Below are positions 1 through 12,200 of a stretch of 29,926 nt of DNA, piece after piece (the stretch's first letter is position 1; each line of letters opens with the position of its first letter). Both the position numbers and the translations under genes were made by a program. The DNA lies in the NCBI GenBank assembly GCA_002081555.1, contig MZNV01001863.1, positions 1 through 29,926 on the forward strand, written 5' to 3'. This stretch comes from Protostelium mycophagum (taxonomy: Eukaryota > Evosea > Variosea > Protosteliida > Protosteliaceae). The notes under the pieces are model-generated. The model saw only the letters and a program-made list of their open reading frames with translations, was not told the DNA's origin and did not search any database.

Positions 1-13
1 CATATCCATATAA

Positions 14-19
14 TTTATT
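14..19 (-). terminator. AATAAA polyadenylation signal overlapping the ASPM stop codon
   Basis: On the minus strand the last codons read AAA CAA TAA ATT. The TAA stop (17-15) therefore lies inside an AATAAA hexamer (19-14). No other hexamer is visible before the window ends 13 bases further on, so the 3' UTR is probably very short or continues outside the window. Confidence 0.6.
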
Positions 20-3000
20 GTTTCGAAGGTTGCAGTTTCTTCAATTTGTTTGTGAGGGACAGGAGGGCCTTGTTCTTCCCATCCTTCTTCTTCTGCAGAA
101 TATCTACCATCTTGATCCACCTTGGCACATTCTTGGAAAGGTTCACGTCACACTTGCTTCTTTGGCATTCCGTGAGGAGGAACAGCAGTGTCTGTGATGT
201 CGATTTGAACACCTTTCTTGAGTAAGTCTTGATATTTCTTTCTGTTGCTCACCTCTTCATTGTTCACAAATCCTCCCAAAACACCAAATAAGATCTCAAA
301 GGCGTTTGGAACTTCGACGATTGCAGAACAGCATCTCGCGTCGCGAGATAGATGAAGGAAGATCATTGTGAGAGATTGCACCAATAATTGAGAAGTGAGG
401 CCCTTGTTGCATGACCGGAGAGTCTCTAACAGGCTCGGTATCGCCTGGTATTCTACCACCTTGGCTCTACAATCAGGGGAGAATCTACTCGTGATTTCTA
501 CGAAATATCAGTGAATTTTCCGAGAAATTTCGGTGGATATTCACCTAGAGACTGGCATGCCTTGATCATCTTTGTCATGGAGACGTGGCGTAATATGTCA
601 TTCAAGGCTTCCAGGGTTCTACTTCTCAATTCCTGTCCTTCAGCGGGCTTTGTGCGTAGTTTCATTCTAATTCTCCTCAGCGCTTCGACCATCTGCTTCG
701 GCAGGGATTTTTCCAGGGATTTTCTGTTGAGATGACCCTTGTAGAGACGCTATTTTTAGGTAAGTGGTCGTCTACAACGATGTGAAAATACCTGAATGGT
801 GAGGATGGCATTCTTTCTCTTCTTTGCAGATCTCTTGGCGAGCATTCCTCTCCAAAAAGACTGTATTAGGACGCAAGCAAAACATTTTCTCGCGTGCACA
901 GATCTGTATAATCTCTGGATGTAGATGATCGCTTCTCGGTCACGAAGGTACTTTTTCCTGTGTAATTTCGCCCTCCATAGCCTCTGTATCTTGGTTGCAG
1001 CAGAATTCTCCAGTCTGATTCTGGCCATGATTTGGGTGATCTACAACAAGTCAGTTTAGGGAGATAAAGGGGGGTTACCTCTTGTCTACAACACATTCCG
1101 CGGAATGACGATTGTACGAGGTCAGCAAGTCTTAATTTCTTGCCGAATTTTCTTGCAACCTTTCCTCTCCATAACGATTGTATCATAGTGACAGACTTCT
1201 TCTTTTCCAAGAAAATTCTTCGTTGTATTCTCTGCCTGATCAAAGATTGTAAAAGCACTGTAGTGGACCGTAATTCTTCGGATCTACAACGAGCAGAGAA
1301 TCCACGGAAAATTGACTGAATTTTCACGGCTGAGCACTTCAACCGCTCAAAATGACAACGAACCGCATAACCCCTCCACAACTAGGAGATTTCAGTGAGA
1401 TTTCAATGAGATTTCAACAAGTCACCTTTTGTATTGTGGTGGCGGAGGCATGTTGTCTCGATACTTCTTTTCTGACCATTCTTCCTCTGAATACTTTCTG
1501 TAGGTCGACAGCCGCAGATCGCAGCTGCAGATACTGGATTCTGCCCTGATGTCCACGTACAAAGGCTTGGGCTTTGATGATGGATTGACGTCTGATGTCC
1601 ATCAGGAAATCAAGATTATTGAAACTACTCACATGGCGCGTTGTAGAGAGACCTGTATTTTCATTCGAATGAGAGACTGTGCCAATATGGTGGAATCCTT
1701 CAGTTTTTTGTACCTTTTTGGTCTCAGTAATTTTCTAAGAGATAAAACTCACTCCTTTGCGGCTTTGTGGCATCTCCACAAACTTTGAACTGTGGTCACA
1801 CTCTTCTTCGTTCTGATGAATTTCCGCATGTCGACAATACCTCTGTACAATGACGACAGTAGTGTGGAGGCCCATCTCATATTCTGGTACGTTTTTCTTG
1901 CCAAAAACATCCTCGTTGTAGATTGGAATTTAACGGTGGCGTTCTGAATATTTCTGTATAAGCTTCTCTGTCTGTGCATTCTAAAAATAGATTGTACGGT
2001 TGTGGCTGCTTCCCTCATCCTTTCGATATCCTTTCGAGATTTGCATCCTCTGAAGGCGGCCTGAAGTAACGTGATGCCGCGTTGTAGTATCAAGAATTGT
2101 TTCCTATTCTCAGACATGCGAACGACAGATTGGAGTGTGATGGTAGCCTGCTTGATCTGTAGGAAATGTCGACGCTGGGACCAGCATCTTGTCTGCGCTT
2201 GTGCCTTGATGACACTGTCGACATTCTGCTTATATTGTGCGCGGGCTTGTCGTCCTCTCCAAATCGATTGTACTTTGATGGCGGCATTTTTCAAGGCTAA
2301 GAATGGAATTCTTGTACATCTTCCTCTCCATGCGGATTGTAAACTGACAGCAGCCCACCAGTCTGTTCTAAAAATAGCAGCGACGTCGTGCATGCGTATT
2401 AAGACCTGTAGATATGTGAGATGGTGTGACCAGATGATTAATACTCACGTCTGCAAGTTGTTGTTCAAGAAGGGCGATCCTCTTGTGCTTAGAAAATTCT
2501 CTCGAAGGTTCTATTGTTCTGAGAACAGATTGTAACGTGATTGTGGCCTTCAACTTTTCGCAGAAAATTCTATCTTCCCTGCCTCTCCATACGCGTTGTA
2601 AACGGAGGGCAGCGCTCTTCATTTCCCTCATATTTCTGCGGACTCTCCAACCTCTACATACTGATTGTAGATGGACGAGTGCTGCGTGGTCCTTCATATA
2701 TGCTTTCCTCTGGGCGTAACCTCTGTACAAGCTCTGAATACGTATGGCAGCAAGAGATCTATACAAGTGTCGACGCGCCAAAAATGCCTTGGCACCCTCT
2801 TGGCAGATTGTAGAAAGTCGCACAATGTCATGGTAACGCTGTCTCTGCAGATATCCTCTTGCAGCGGCTTGAGTGACGAGTTTGTAGCCAAGATGTTGGT
2901 AAAAATAACTTCTGGCCTGTGCCATCCTGATGATGGACTGTGCCACAATGATACTCTTCACATTAGCCTTGTACTTTCTCGTCTGAATGACCCCCTTCCA

Positions 3001-6000
3001 CAACTTCTGAGCCATAATAGCCGAGTGACGTAGGTTCTCGACTTGATGACGTGTCAACATTCCACGGATGTGTGATTGCAGTAGGACGACTGCGTTTACA
3101 TCGCGTTGGTATCTTCTCTTGGCGATAAACCCGCGCACAATAGATTGTGACTTGACGACACAAGACACCTTCCTTTGGAATTTCTTCTTGATGTCAGAGA
3201 TTGAAATCTGTGAATTTATTTACCTTTCTGGCAACATGTCCGGACCAGATGTTCTGAATTGTAGATGCGGCGAGGTGCATTTTTCGGATAGTCTCTCTCA
3301 CTTTGTGGGCCCTGAAGGCGGATTGTATCTTGGTGGTGGCTGTGTTCCATCGGTCTACAACGACTCTTGTACATCTGCCTCTAAAAATAGATTGCAGTGT
3401 GGTGATCCTCTTGACGTCGGCAACGTATGAGCTTCTGCAGAGGTGACCCTTCCACCCGTTCTGTATACATCTCGCGGCGTGATTCATCTGCTGTACTAAT
3501 GATATCACACTGTGACGTCTTACTACACTCTGTATGATCGTGGCAGCATGTTTCATTTGAATGAAACGGCTGTACAAGGTCAGAGGTCAAGAAGAGTTTA
3601 CTCATTACAAACCTTCTGGACAAGCATTGACGGATGCATGCTTGGGATTTGATGACATGTTGCACCTCTTTTTGGTACTTTTGGCGTTGCAAGTGCATGC
3701 GGAAGGTACTCTGTATCTTAATTGTAGCTTGACGACATCTTTCCATCTCTCTGCGGAATAAGACGCCCTTCCATACGCTCTGTATCTTGGTTGCAGATCT
3801 CCTGGAGATTTCCATGAGTTTTCTGCAGGTGTATCCCCTCCATAATTTCTGGATCTTGATTGCGGCAGATCTTGCGTGTTGTAGACGGACACGGACGTTG
3901 AGACTCCTGACTACGGCTTGGCATCTCTTGACCTGCTCTACATGTGCGATGTACACACGTCTCTGTAACAACATCTTGTACAGGCTCTGGATTTTAGTTG
4001 CGGCAGCTCTTTCGCGTTGTAGACGAGTACGCACGTTGGATCCCTTGACGACAGCTTGGCATCTCTTGACCTGCTCAACATCTCTGTTGTAGATGCATCT
4101 CTGCACGTGCATTCTGAAAGAGCTCTGTATATTGATTGCGGCCTGTTCACATCTGTTCATAAAGCTTCTGCACATATACCCTCTCCATATGCTCTGGATC
4201 TTTGTGGCTGCAGCTCTTGCGCGTTGTAGACGAGTCCGCACGTTAAAACTCTTGACTGCTGCTTGACATCTCTTGACCTGCTGTACCTCTTTGTTGAAGG
4301 TTTGTCTCTGTATGTGCATTCTGTACAAGCTCTGGATCTTAATTGCGGCGTCTTCGCATCTCTCCATGACTTTTCTGCAGGTGTATCCTCTCCATAAGCT
4401 CTGGATTCTGGTGGCTGCGGCTCTGTCGCGTTGTAGACGAGCACGCACGTTGAAGCTCTTGACCGCAGCTTGGCATCTCTTGACCTGCTGAACCTCTCTG
4501 TTGAAGGCTTGTCTCTGTATATGCATTCTGTACAAGCTCTGGATCTTGGTCGCGGCGTTTTGAGATTTTTCCACGAATCTTCTGAGGGTGTAACCCCTCC
4601 ATAAGCTCTGTATCTTTATGGCTGCAGCTCTTTCGCGTTGTAGACGAGCGCGTACATTGAAGCTTTTGATCACAGCCTGGCATCTCTTGACTTGTTTCAT
4701 CTCTGTGTTGAAGACTTGTCTCTGCGTGTGCATTCTGTACAAGCTCTGGATCTTGGTCGCAGCTTCCTGGTATATCTTCATTAACGTTCTGCATGCAAAT
4801 CCCCTCCACAGGCTCTGTATCTTGGTGGCTGCTGCTCTTTCGTGTTGCAGATTACATCTAACGTTGAATCCTCTGACCAAAGCTTGACATTTCACAATTG
4901 ACCTGATGCTCTTCACAAAGTTCTGTTGTTGCATATGCATGCGGATGACGCTCTGTACTGTGGTGATTGCCAAGAGTTGCTTCTTGGTATCCTTGCGGCA
5001 GATGTGTCCTCTAAACACTCTCTGCACCTCCACGGCTGCCCTTCTATCGCGTCGCAAGCGGCTCAACACATTGAAGGTTCGAATGACAGCTTGACACTGG
5101 GTGACCTTGTCGACAAACGCGACGTAAGACTTGCGTTGTGTGTGAGACTTCCATAGGTTTTGGATGCTGGCAGCGGCCTCTTGCATCTGCGACATCTTCT
5201 TTCTTATCATGAAACCTCTGCAGGCGGCCTGAATGTTCTTAATTGATTGGAGCATTGCGGCTGTTCTCTTGCGTTGTAGATGAGCTCGAATGACGGCTTG
5301 ACATTTGGTGACGTGTACTCTTGCGGCGTTGTAGTCGGTCACCTGCTTGTGACCCCTCCAAAGGCTCTGTACAATTGTGGCAGACTCGTGTTGTCGTTGT
5401 AGAAGGCTCCTGGTGATAAACCCCCTCGCGGCAGATTGTAACCGAAGAACTGCACAGTGAAGTCTGCGCTTGGCGTTTCGCGCTAGAAATCCCCGGACTA
5501 CAGATTGCACCAAAACCACTCTCTTCAAAGACTCCAAGAATATTTTCCTCTGCTGTTCGCCCCTCCAAATCTTCTGGATTGTAGTTGCGGCAAAGTTACT
5601 CTTTCTCTGGGTATTTCTGACAGACTTTCCGCGCCACACTGATTGTATGAGAGTTGCGGCTTGCTCTTTTCGCTGTGCAATTCTGTCGAGGAATCTTCTG
5701 ACGGTTCGTTGTGCGGTAACTACCGAGCGGTAGTCGCGTAAGTAACGTAATCTCTGTACACCCATCATGATGACGGATTGAACAGTTCTGGCGGCGATCA
5801 TCTCAGCAGCTATCTTTCTGGCCAAAATTCCGCGGAAAATTCGCTGAACCGTCTACAACGATTAATTATAAATCGAATTTTCCATGAAATTTCACCTTGG
5901 CTGCCTCTCGCAGCAGGGGAATTCTTTTGGACTCTCTTTTAGCTCTGAAAGTGGCTTGAAGTCTCTCAATTCCCTTGCAGAATCTCAAGAAGGTGGGGTT

Positions 6001-9000
6001 TGGTCTAAAATGCCTCGTCTTTCTCGTGTGAACAATTGTATAGTTACGCTGAATGAGCGAGGCGGCCTGGGTGATTCAGCAAGACAGGTCAATTCGACAC
6101 TTACATTGTTTTGTCTTTCAATTGACAAGAGTCGATAAGACAGACACGCTAAGAAGAGGGTCAAGGGCTCTCGCTCGAATCTTCCGGTGAGCATCTCTTG
6201 TTGTCTCACTGTGAGGGATTTAGTTTTTGAGAAAACACGATGATTCTTACATAAAAGAGGTGCGCCACCAAGACGATCCAAAGAGGTTCTCAACAAGTCG
6301 TAGTTGTCACGGCTCGCGTTGGGGTTTCTTGCCGCAAACTGAATGCGGTAGATTGGCATAAGAAGTGGGTAATAAGAGTGAACCAAGAGACAGAGAGAGC
6401 TTCCGTCTTCGATGGACGGGATTTCCTTCAAAAATCTGGTCTTTACGATGTGTTCAGAGACGCTGTTGCACCACTGTAAAAGGGCTTCTGCTGCATTTCC
6501 GGAAGGGAAAGTGCGTGGTGATAATCTGTATCGTTCAGTATTGCATTTACAGAGTTGTAGACGGTGAAATTACCTTGTGATTTCTCCTCTGAGATTGATG
6601 TCGCTGATGGCGTAAGGCACAAAAGCACGCTGTGAGATGTTGGACAAGAGCTGGAATGTCTTGGAAGATTCTCCAACTACAACAGACTTGGCGAGCGTCT
6701 TTGGGTCCTCTGTATCTTCCGCGATGTTCTTGAGACTATTTATAGCGACTTCTACGTTGTGAACTTTTTGTAGTCTGGAGATCGAGGGAACACGCAACTA
6801 CAACGAGTCAGATGGACACAAAAAGTATTATTTCACCTTGGAAACGCAAGAATCGCTGCTTATTCCGTCCATCATCTTGCATAATTTGATACCATCTCGT
6901 AAATCTTCAGAAAAGTTGGTGATGTTCCAGGAATATTCATCAAGAGGGCCCGTTACATAGGCCAGTGTCATCTTCAGGAACGACAAGTGTCTCACAATAT
7001 CTGGCTCTTCGACCATACATATCTACAACGAGTCAGATCAAATCGCACAACGAGCATATCTCACCTTGTACAATTGAAGAATGATTTCCTTGGATGAACG
7101 CACGCTTGACTTGGCGGAGAATAAAGGTGGCTCTATTGTAGATCGCAGTAGTCCAGGGATGACAAGAGCTTTCTCCATCTTTCCAAAGTCCAAAATGTGG
7201 GATAATGCCAATAATTTGCCGAGAATATACTGCGCTTATTCAATAATCTTGACTTTTTAACATCGTGACAAGTTTGGCCCACCTGATTTTTCTGTTGATT
7301 GAAATTCTTCTGTTCTCTGTCTACGGGTATATCGCTGTGGAATAATCTTTGCTTGAGCAAGTGTTCCGGCTCTGCGAGGTTAGTTGTGGCCATCTACAAC
7401 GAGTCAATACGTAATTGACAAGGTGAAGTGACCTTTTTCTTGGAAGGGAAACACACGTCGATGGCAGCGGATAACCAAGTCGCGTTGTAGTTTGAAAATA
7501 ATTTGATCTACAACAGTCAAAATACGAAATGGACAAGAAAGACTCACAATTTGGTGGATCACTCCGACGTCCGCAAATAACTTAATCTCGGGTTTCACTC
7601 GAATGCGAGTTTCCCTCGTTTCCTTCTCGATGCATGATATCACTTCGTGACATCTCAGGTACAATCTCTTGAGCCTGTCACGAGATATGGCCTCTTGTCT
7701 GCTTCTCTCTATTTGTCCCGGTGTCTTTCTGTTGGAGAAGGTGCCATTACCCTCGAGATAATGGTGTTCGAGCTCTTGGCCCAAGATGAAATTACTCCAT
7801 TTGCCGATGGAGAATTCCGAGGAGTTTTGCCACGGGTCTACAACGACTGTGGAAGGCTTAACAGAAAGCTTCGGTACTGGGGCCTTTTTGGCGGGAATTG
7901 ACGTTGTTCGCGGCTGAGTGGTGACCTCTGATTTCTTCGATACTATTTCTGGCTTGCTTTGTACAGTGGGGCGTGTTTGTGTAGGTGCCTTGCGTTCGAC
8001 TGTGGCGCGCACACGGGGGACAACAGTGCTGGTCTTCTGGACAGTCGTAGATGGTCGAATTGTAGAGGGAGGGGATATGAGTATGGGGCGGCGCACAGAC
8101 TCAGGTTTGGCGTCCAGAGAGGAGATCTAAATGCCTCAGATTTTCTCTTCAGCTCGAATTCTCACCTTTTCTACCGGTGTGTTCTCTTGTGAACTGCCGA
8201 GTGTGCTGCCGAGAGTACCTCCTAAAGTATTTCCTGGTTGGTTATTCTTCAATTTGATTTTCTCGAGGATCTTCTGCTGCACCACCGGTTTCTTGTATGG
8301 TGACCAACGCAATCTCGTCTGAAGAAATCAGAGATGAAAGATAAAATGTGATCGCACCTGTGAACTTCTCTTCGCCACAGGGGCAGAAGGATCGATTGTG
8401 GCCAAGAGTTGGTTACATTCCATTGTCGAGGACAAGGATTGAGATGGTGGCTTGGCTGTCGAAGTGACCGATTTGACAAACTTCTTTCCTGGTGTGATCG
8501 TGCCAGTGCAGACAATACGCAACTTGAAACGGTTGTCTAATTTCAGTTCGGCTGTAGCACGAATGAGGCCGATGGCGGGAGCATTTTCTTTTCCTGCAGA
8601 TTTTGGCGCCCAAATTACCGTCAAGATTTTTGTCTCTTGAACGATCAGCACATCTCCCGCTTGTAATTCCTGTTTGGTTAAGTCGGTTTCTTTGATTTGA
8701 AAAATGCTATCACTTACTCGATCTCCATCATAAAAAGTGAAGCCCTTATCGAGCGGTAACTTTAAGATCGACACTGATGGTGGTTCTTTCCTGTGCTCAT
8801 CCTTTCTCTCCTCGAGTACCAAAGTCAAAGTTCTGCTTTGTCCAACAGGGAGGAGACCAAAATTGAGATTTGGTTGGACGGCGAACTGACCAAGCGATAG
8901 AGTTGTTGTTTGCTTGGCGGTTGAGTTGTCCTTCTGATCCTGGAAAGGGATAAGAGGAATGTTCTGAGCAGATTGAATCTGCATTTGTCTAAGAGCTCCT

Positions 9001-9149
9001 CTCATTATTCGTGGTCTCAAGATGTCCAAGATCTTGAGTGTGGCGCTGGATGCCACAACGACAGAGGAATTGAAAATTTGAATGCGCAGGAAGATCGATT
9101 TTGGCGGGAAAAACCGGACCAATTTTTGTTGCCCAGATGAGAAGATCAT
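15..9149 (-). CDS. ASPM: ASPM / abnormal spindle protein, complete, 21 exons
   Basis: Spindle-pole protein that binds microtubule minus ends and, through its IQ motifs, calmodulin and myosin light chains (known for the family). The spliced product is 2763 aa. Order seen: ASH domain about residues 80-240 (LSLGQFAVQPNLNFGLLPVG, later TVIWAPKSAGK); a basic Pro/Thr/Ser-rich linker about 265-375; the conserved ASPM segment KWSNFILGQ to KLFSNYNATWL about 390-520; first CH domain about 630-760 (LRDGIKLCKMM, LRVPSISRLQKVHNVEVA); second CH about 765-890 (WCNSVSEHI, SLCLLVHSYYPLL); about 70 IQ or IQ-like motifs about 900-2560; a C-terminal armadillo-like part (SLLETLRSCNKGL). The end VPRWIKMVDIL resembles the human PDWVLRRDNMEEI. 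Human ASPM is 3477 aa with about 80 IQ motifs. All 20 introns are GT-AG, 35-61 nt, and the exons sum to 2764 codons including TAA. The start ATG is the least certain point: another ATG 13 bases upstream (9162-9160) opens a different 57-codon frame. Confidence 0.95.
1382..1425 (-). repeat. ASPM intron built of three tandem GAAATCTC units
   Basis: Minus-strand intron of 44 nt starting GTGACTTGTT and ending TCCTAG. Its middle is three consecutive near-identical 11-12 nt units (TTGAAATCTCA, TTGAAATCTCA, CTGAAATCTCC). Splicing it out joins two halves of an IQ motif (TIQK/LWRGYAVRC). Confidence 0.8.
3850..4890 (-). repeat. 207-bp higher-order IQ repeat array inside ASPM
   Basis: Within the largest ASPM exon, a 69-residue module recurs: IQSLWRGYTCRK, then IQSLYRMHIQRQ, then VKRCQAAVKSFNVRARLQR. 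About four 207-bp units are highly similar at DNA level; for example, the words encoding VKRCQA start near 4470 and 4263, 207 bp apart. One neighbouring unit near 3910-4057 is shortened to 46 residues (138 bp). Flanking IQ motifs on both sides are far more divergent. All length differences are multiples of three, so the frame is kept. The pattern indicates recent unequal exchange or gene conversion within the exon. Array edges are approximate. Confidence 0.85.
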
Positions 9150-9220
9150 CGCGTGGATTCATTTTCTCGACAAGGAATCAGACACATACAAAGAATAGAG
9201 GACAATAAAGACATTCTCAT
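9150..9220 (-). other. 71-bp spacer between the HECT stop and the ASPM start
   Basis: The two same-strand genes are separated by only 71 bp. No AATAAA is seen, only TATAAA overlapping the HECT stop. The spacer must hold the end of one transcript and the start of the next, or lie in one long transcript. A pyrimidine-containing stretch with CTGATT followed by CCTTGTCGAG lies about 20 nt before the ASPM ATG and resembles a splice acceptor. An out-of-frame ATG at 9162-9160 lies between it and the assigned start. Confidence 0.6.
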
Positions 9221-12200
9221 TTATATAAAATCATATCCCTCGACTTCTCCATGGACGATAAAATCGGTATCGATCGCTTTACATTCGATAATCGCATAGA
9301 GGAGTTTCTGTTTTGTAATCTGTTCAATTCGTGAGCGTCTTTCTTCATGATCACGAGCCGTTCACCTCTAATGTGGTATATTTTGGCAAGTCTAATTGAA
9401 AGAAGCATGTATGTGAGGCAGGGAGGTATCCATCAGGATCGCCAGGCTTATCAAAGCTCGCAATGGTGAATTTCCGTGAGTATTCGTTCAACATGGCGGG
9501 AAGCCTAGATTAGAATGAGAAGGAGGTCATCAAGAGGTAATCATCTCTCCATTTTCTTTCATTCTTCTGCAGTTGCACACCAGACAAAATACAGTTGCAA
9601 CAATAAAGCTCTGCTCACCTTGATCGTCCCCACACAAACCTCAAGAATGCAGACTTTTGTTCGTTGTCAAAAGATTCCATCGTTTGCCAGAAGAACTGGA
9701 TGTGCTGGTCTCTCTCGTTCACGTTACTGTACACAGTCTGCTTCTTCAGTAATTCCACTGAAATGTCAGGTTTGCCACAGATTCTGTACACGTCAGAATC
9801 ATGTTAAGATGTCAATGTCAAAATGTCACTTGAGTTGTAGTTCTTCCCATGTGCAGAGCTGTAGAACTTGGTAAGGGACAATCTCTCTGAGGCCTCTTCT
9901 CACTGCGGCAATCTGCCTGTCAAATTCTCCTAATCTGTACCTAAATCATCTCAGAATATTATAAAGTTGAGATTATTATTATAGTGCTCGGGTCTGAGTT
10001 TATTGCACAAACAGCAGTTGCAGATTCTAAATCAATATAATCTCTGCAAATAACTAAAACTCACTTCTCCACGATTCTGCAATATTCCGTTCTATTTTCC
10101 CAAGTGACGGGCTGGTGTCTTCCTCCTTCCCTCAATTCGATTTCTCTACCATCTGATGATGTCGTTGTAAATGTAAAACTTATCGCCTCGTTGAACGTGT
10201 CTTCCGTAATCCCCTCGTCCTCTGCAGAGTTTTCAGGGAAAAGTTCATGAGAATGATGTCGGATTTCATGGAGACGTACCGATGTTCTGCAGAGTGTCTA
10301 AGCTCTGACATGAGATCTGGTCGATGGCTCTGAGGTCACTTCGGTCAACTGGCGCGTCTACCAACTTTTTCCAGAAAATGGATGGGAATTCTAATGCCAT
10401 ACAGAGATGACACCTGAAGGATATTCCCTGATGACGTCATCAGTATCCATCGGGCGTCTGAGTGATAAATATAAAAACTTACCATCAATAACCCGACAAA
10501 TCTGAACATCATGAGCTGATCGGGTGAAGTCATCTGCGGATTTGGCACGAACTTCTCTCTGTTGAAACCGACTTCTCCGACACCGTTAGGGCAGAGGACG
10601 AAGAGAGGCAAAGAGGACGATTGTATCTCTGAAGCAAACGTGGTCATCGCATCATTGAAAGGTCCTCCCGCATCATGTGACCCTTCTCCAACGAATTTTA
10701 CGAGGAAGGGCTGGTTCGTAGTGCTTCTGAACAGATTCTTCTGTGACTTTAACTGCTGAAACGCTTGGGAGAATAATGTCTCTGTCATGGTCAGAGAGTG
10801 CCAGAAGTATGATATAAAATACATAAATATATGATATAAAATACATAAATAAATAATATATATATATATAATTTACCTTTTCCTGATATGGCCAAGGCTC
10901 GATTTAGACTCAATTCTGATTGTCCATAATCTCGTGTCATCTCTTCAAACACTCGGTCGAAATACGCCAGTTTCACCTGAAATCTGTGAGAAATTTCGCG
11001 GGAATCTCGAGGTCACCTCGAGGAAGATGAGATCTCGCAGTAGGATGAATTTCTCCGATAGAGGCAAGCAAATCAATTCAGCATCTTGAAGCAGATGTGT
11101 CAGGTCACTCTCTCTATAGTTCATCTCATGCACGATGAAATTGATCACTTGGAAGCAGTTGAGCATTGCATCGTTGAGTTCTTTCAACAAGATGAATCTG
11201 CATCTGATCGAGTCCCAATCGAACCTGATCGAAATTAATCATCGAGAATGATCACGAGGTTCTGAAGCCTCACTTTTTAAGATCTGGAGCAGATGAGTGG
11301 ATCGCTTCAACAGATGGTAGATCTATGGATAACATTGTCAGCGGGTCCTCTCCAAGCTGTGTCAGGTATTTAACCAACTTCTTGTCATCTTCAAATGACC
11401 ACTTGGCCATGTCTTGCTGGATCATGATCGCCCTCTCCCTGAAATTTCTCAGAAATTTCGTGACGTTGTGATACTCACTTGTCTTCGTTTTCAAGGCGTC
11501 TATCAAATTCTTTATCTGCGTATTCTGGTATGATCGCCATGGATATGCCATAATATGTCGCTGTACACGTCATCAATGACATCTCAATGAGATATCTCAC
11601 TCTGTTGCCTGGGGAAGGTTACCGCCGATTCGTCAGCCTCTATCACGGGAAATGTCACTCTGATGAAGACATGTGCTGGAGAATGCTCCTCCGCTTTTCC
11701 CGCCTTGTCACAATCGTCGCACAGATTATAATTCTGGGGAATTTCAGGTGTCATGACAACATCTTGACACTCACTTGACACATGCCACATTTCCATCTGA
11801 TGCTTGTTGTGATCGGCTTTTCGCAAGAACAACATTTGTGTTTGGAGTGGTCGACAGCTTCAGTATCTCTCGCAACTTGCCTCGATTGGATAAAGTCCAA
11901 GGCAGCCAGTGGACTTGTCGCCCTGACAAACAAGTGGTTTTCTGAATGTGATACTTTGGGTTTATTTGTGCCAGTGTAACAGCTGTTGTTTGTCATTGGT
12001 TGAGGTGTTGTGGATTTTCGAATTCTTGGTGATTTTTGATACAAAAAGTTACTTACTCATTGCAGAGGTCATAGTCAGGGCAGTTCAGGCACTTCCACCG
12101 GATACCAAGGATGAATTTCGTGACTTCTCTGCAGTAATCACAATACACACTAAGGTGCTCTGTGTTTTCTGGCTTCATGGAGAATTGGTAGAAACAAGTG

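Larger units (their letters stand above)
15..9149 (-). other. ASPM: Exon map of the ASPM gene
   Basis: Exons in transcription order: 9149-8358, 8318-8166, 8126-7548, 7507-7433, 7393-7283, 7229-7065, 7022-6837, 6797-6574, 6525-6105, 6066-5896, 5852-3613, 3569-3224, 3186-2449, 2405-1753, 1713-1633, 1591-1426, 1381-1079, 1040-792, 749-502, 466-253, 191-15. Junctions were chosen so that IQ, CH or known ASPM segments continue across them; for example, the junction 750-791 rejoins a complete IQ motif (IQRLYKGHLNRK). Phases agree at every junction. The junction most open to revision is 3187-3223: a 16-nt intron ending in CACAG would also keep frame, but the 37-nt version has normal size and a CTGAC branch-like element. 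Confidence 0.88.

Noticed and set aside
3208-3223. A 16-nt intron (GTAAATAAATTCACAG)
   Set aside because: It keeps frame, but a 37-nt intron ending at 3187 does too, has a CTGAC element and normal size. 16 nt would be below known spliceosomal limits in most lineages.
3880-5290. Dozens of plus-strand GCGTTGTAG words resembling the shared acceptor motif
   Set aside because: They are the reverse complement of CTACAACGC, the codons for Leu-Gln-Arg in the IQ repeat, and lie in the wrong orientation for the minus-strand gene. They are coding, not splice sites.
2071-5733. Long plus-strand open frames opposite the ASPM IQ exons
   Set aside because: They are antisense shadows of the repetitive IQ codons. 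They contain low-complexity C/L-rich strings and no family motif, while the minus frame encodes unmistakable ASPM.
11942-12056. A longer intron ending at 11942 between the ZZ exons
   Set aside because: It breaks the codon phase and leaves the first ZZ finger without its last cysteine. Ending at 11983 restores phase and the CNDC motif.
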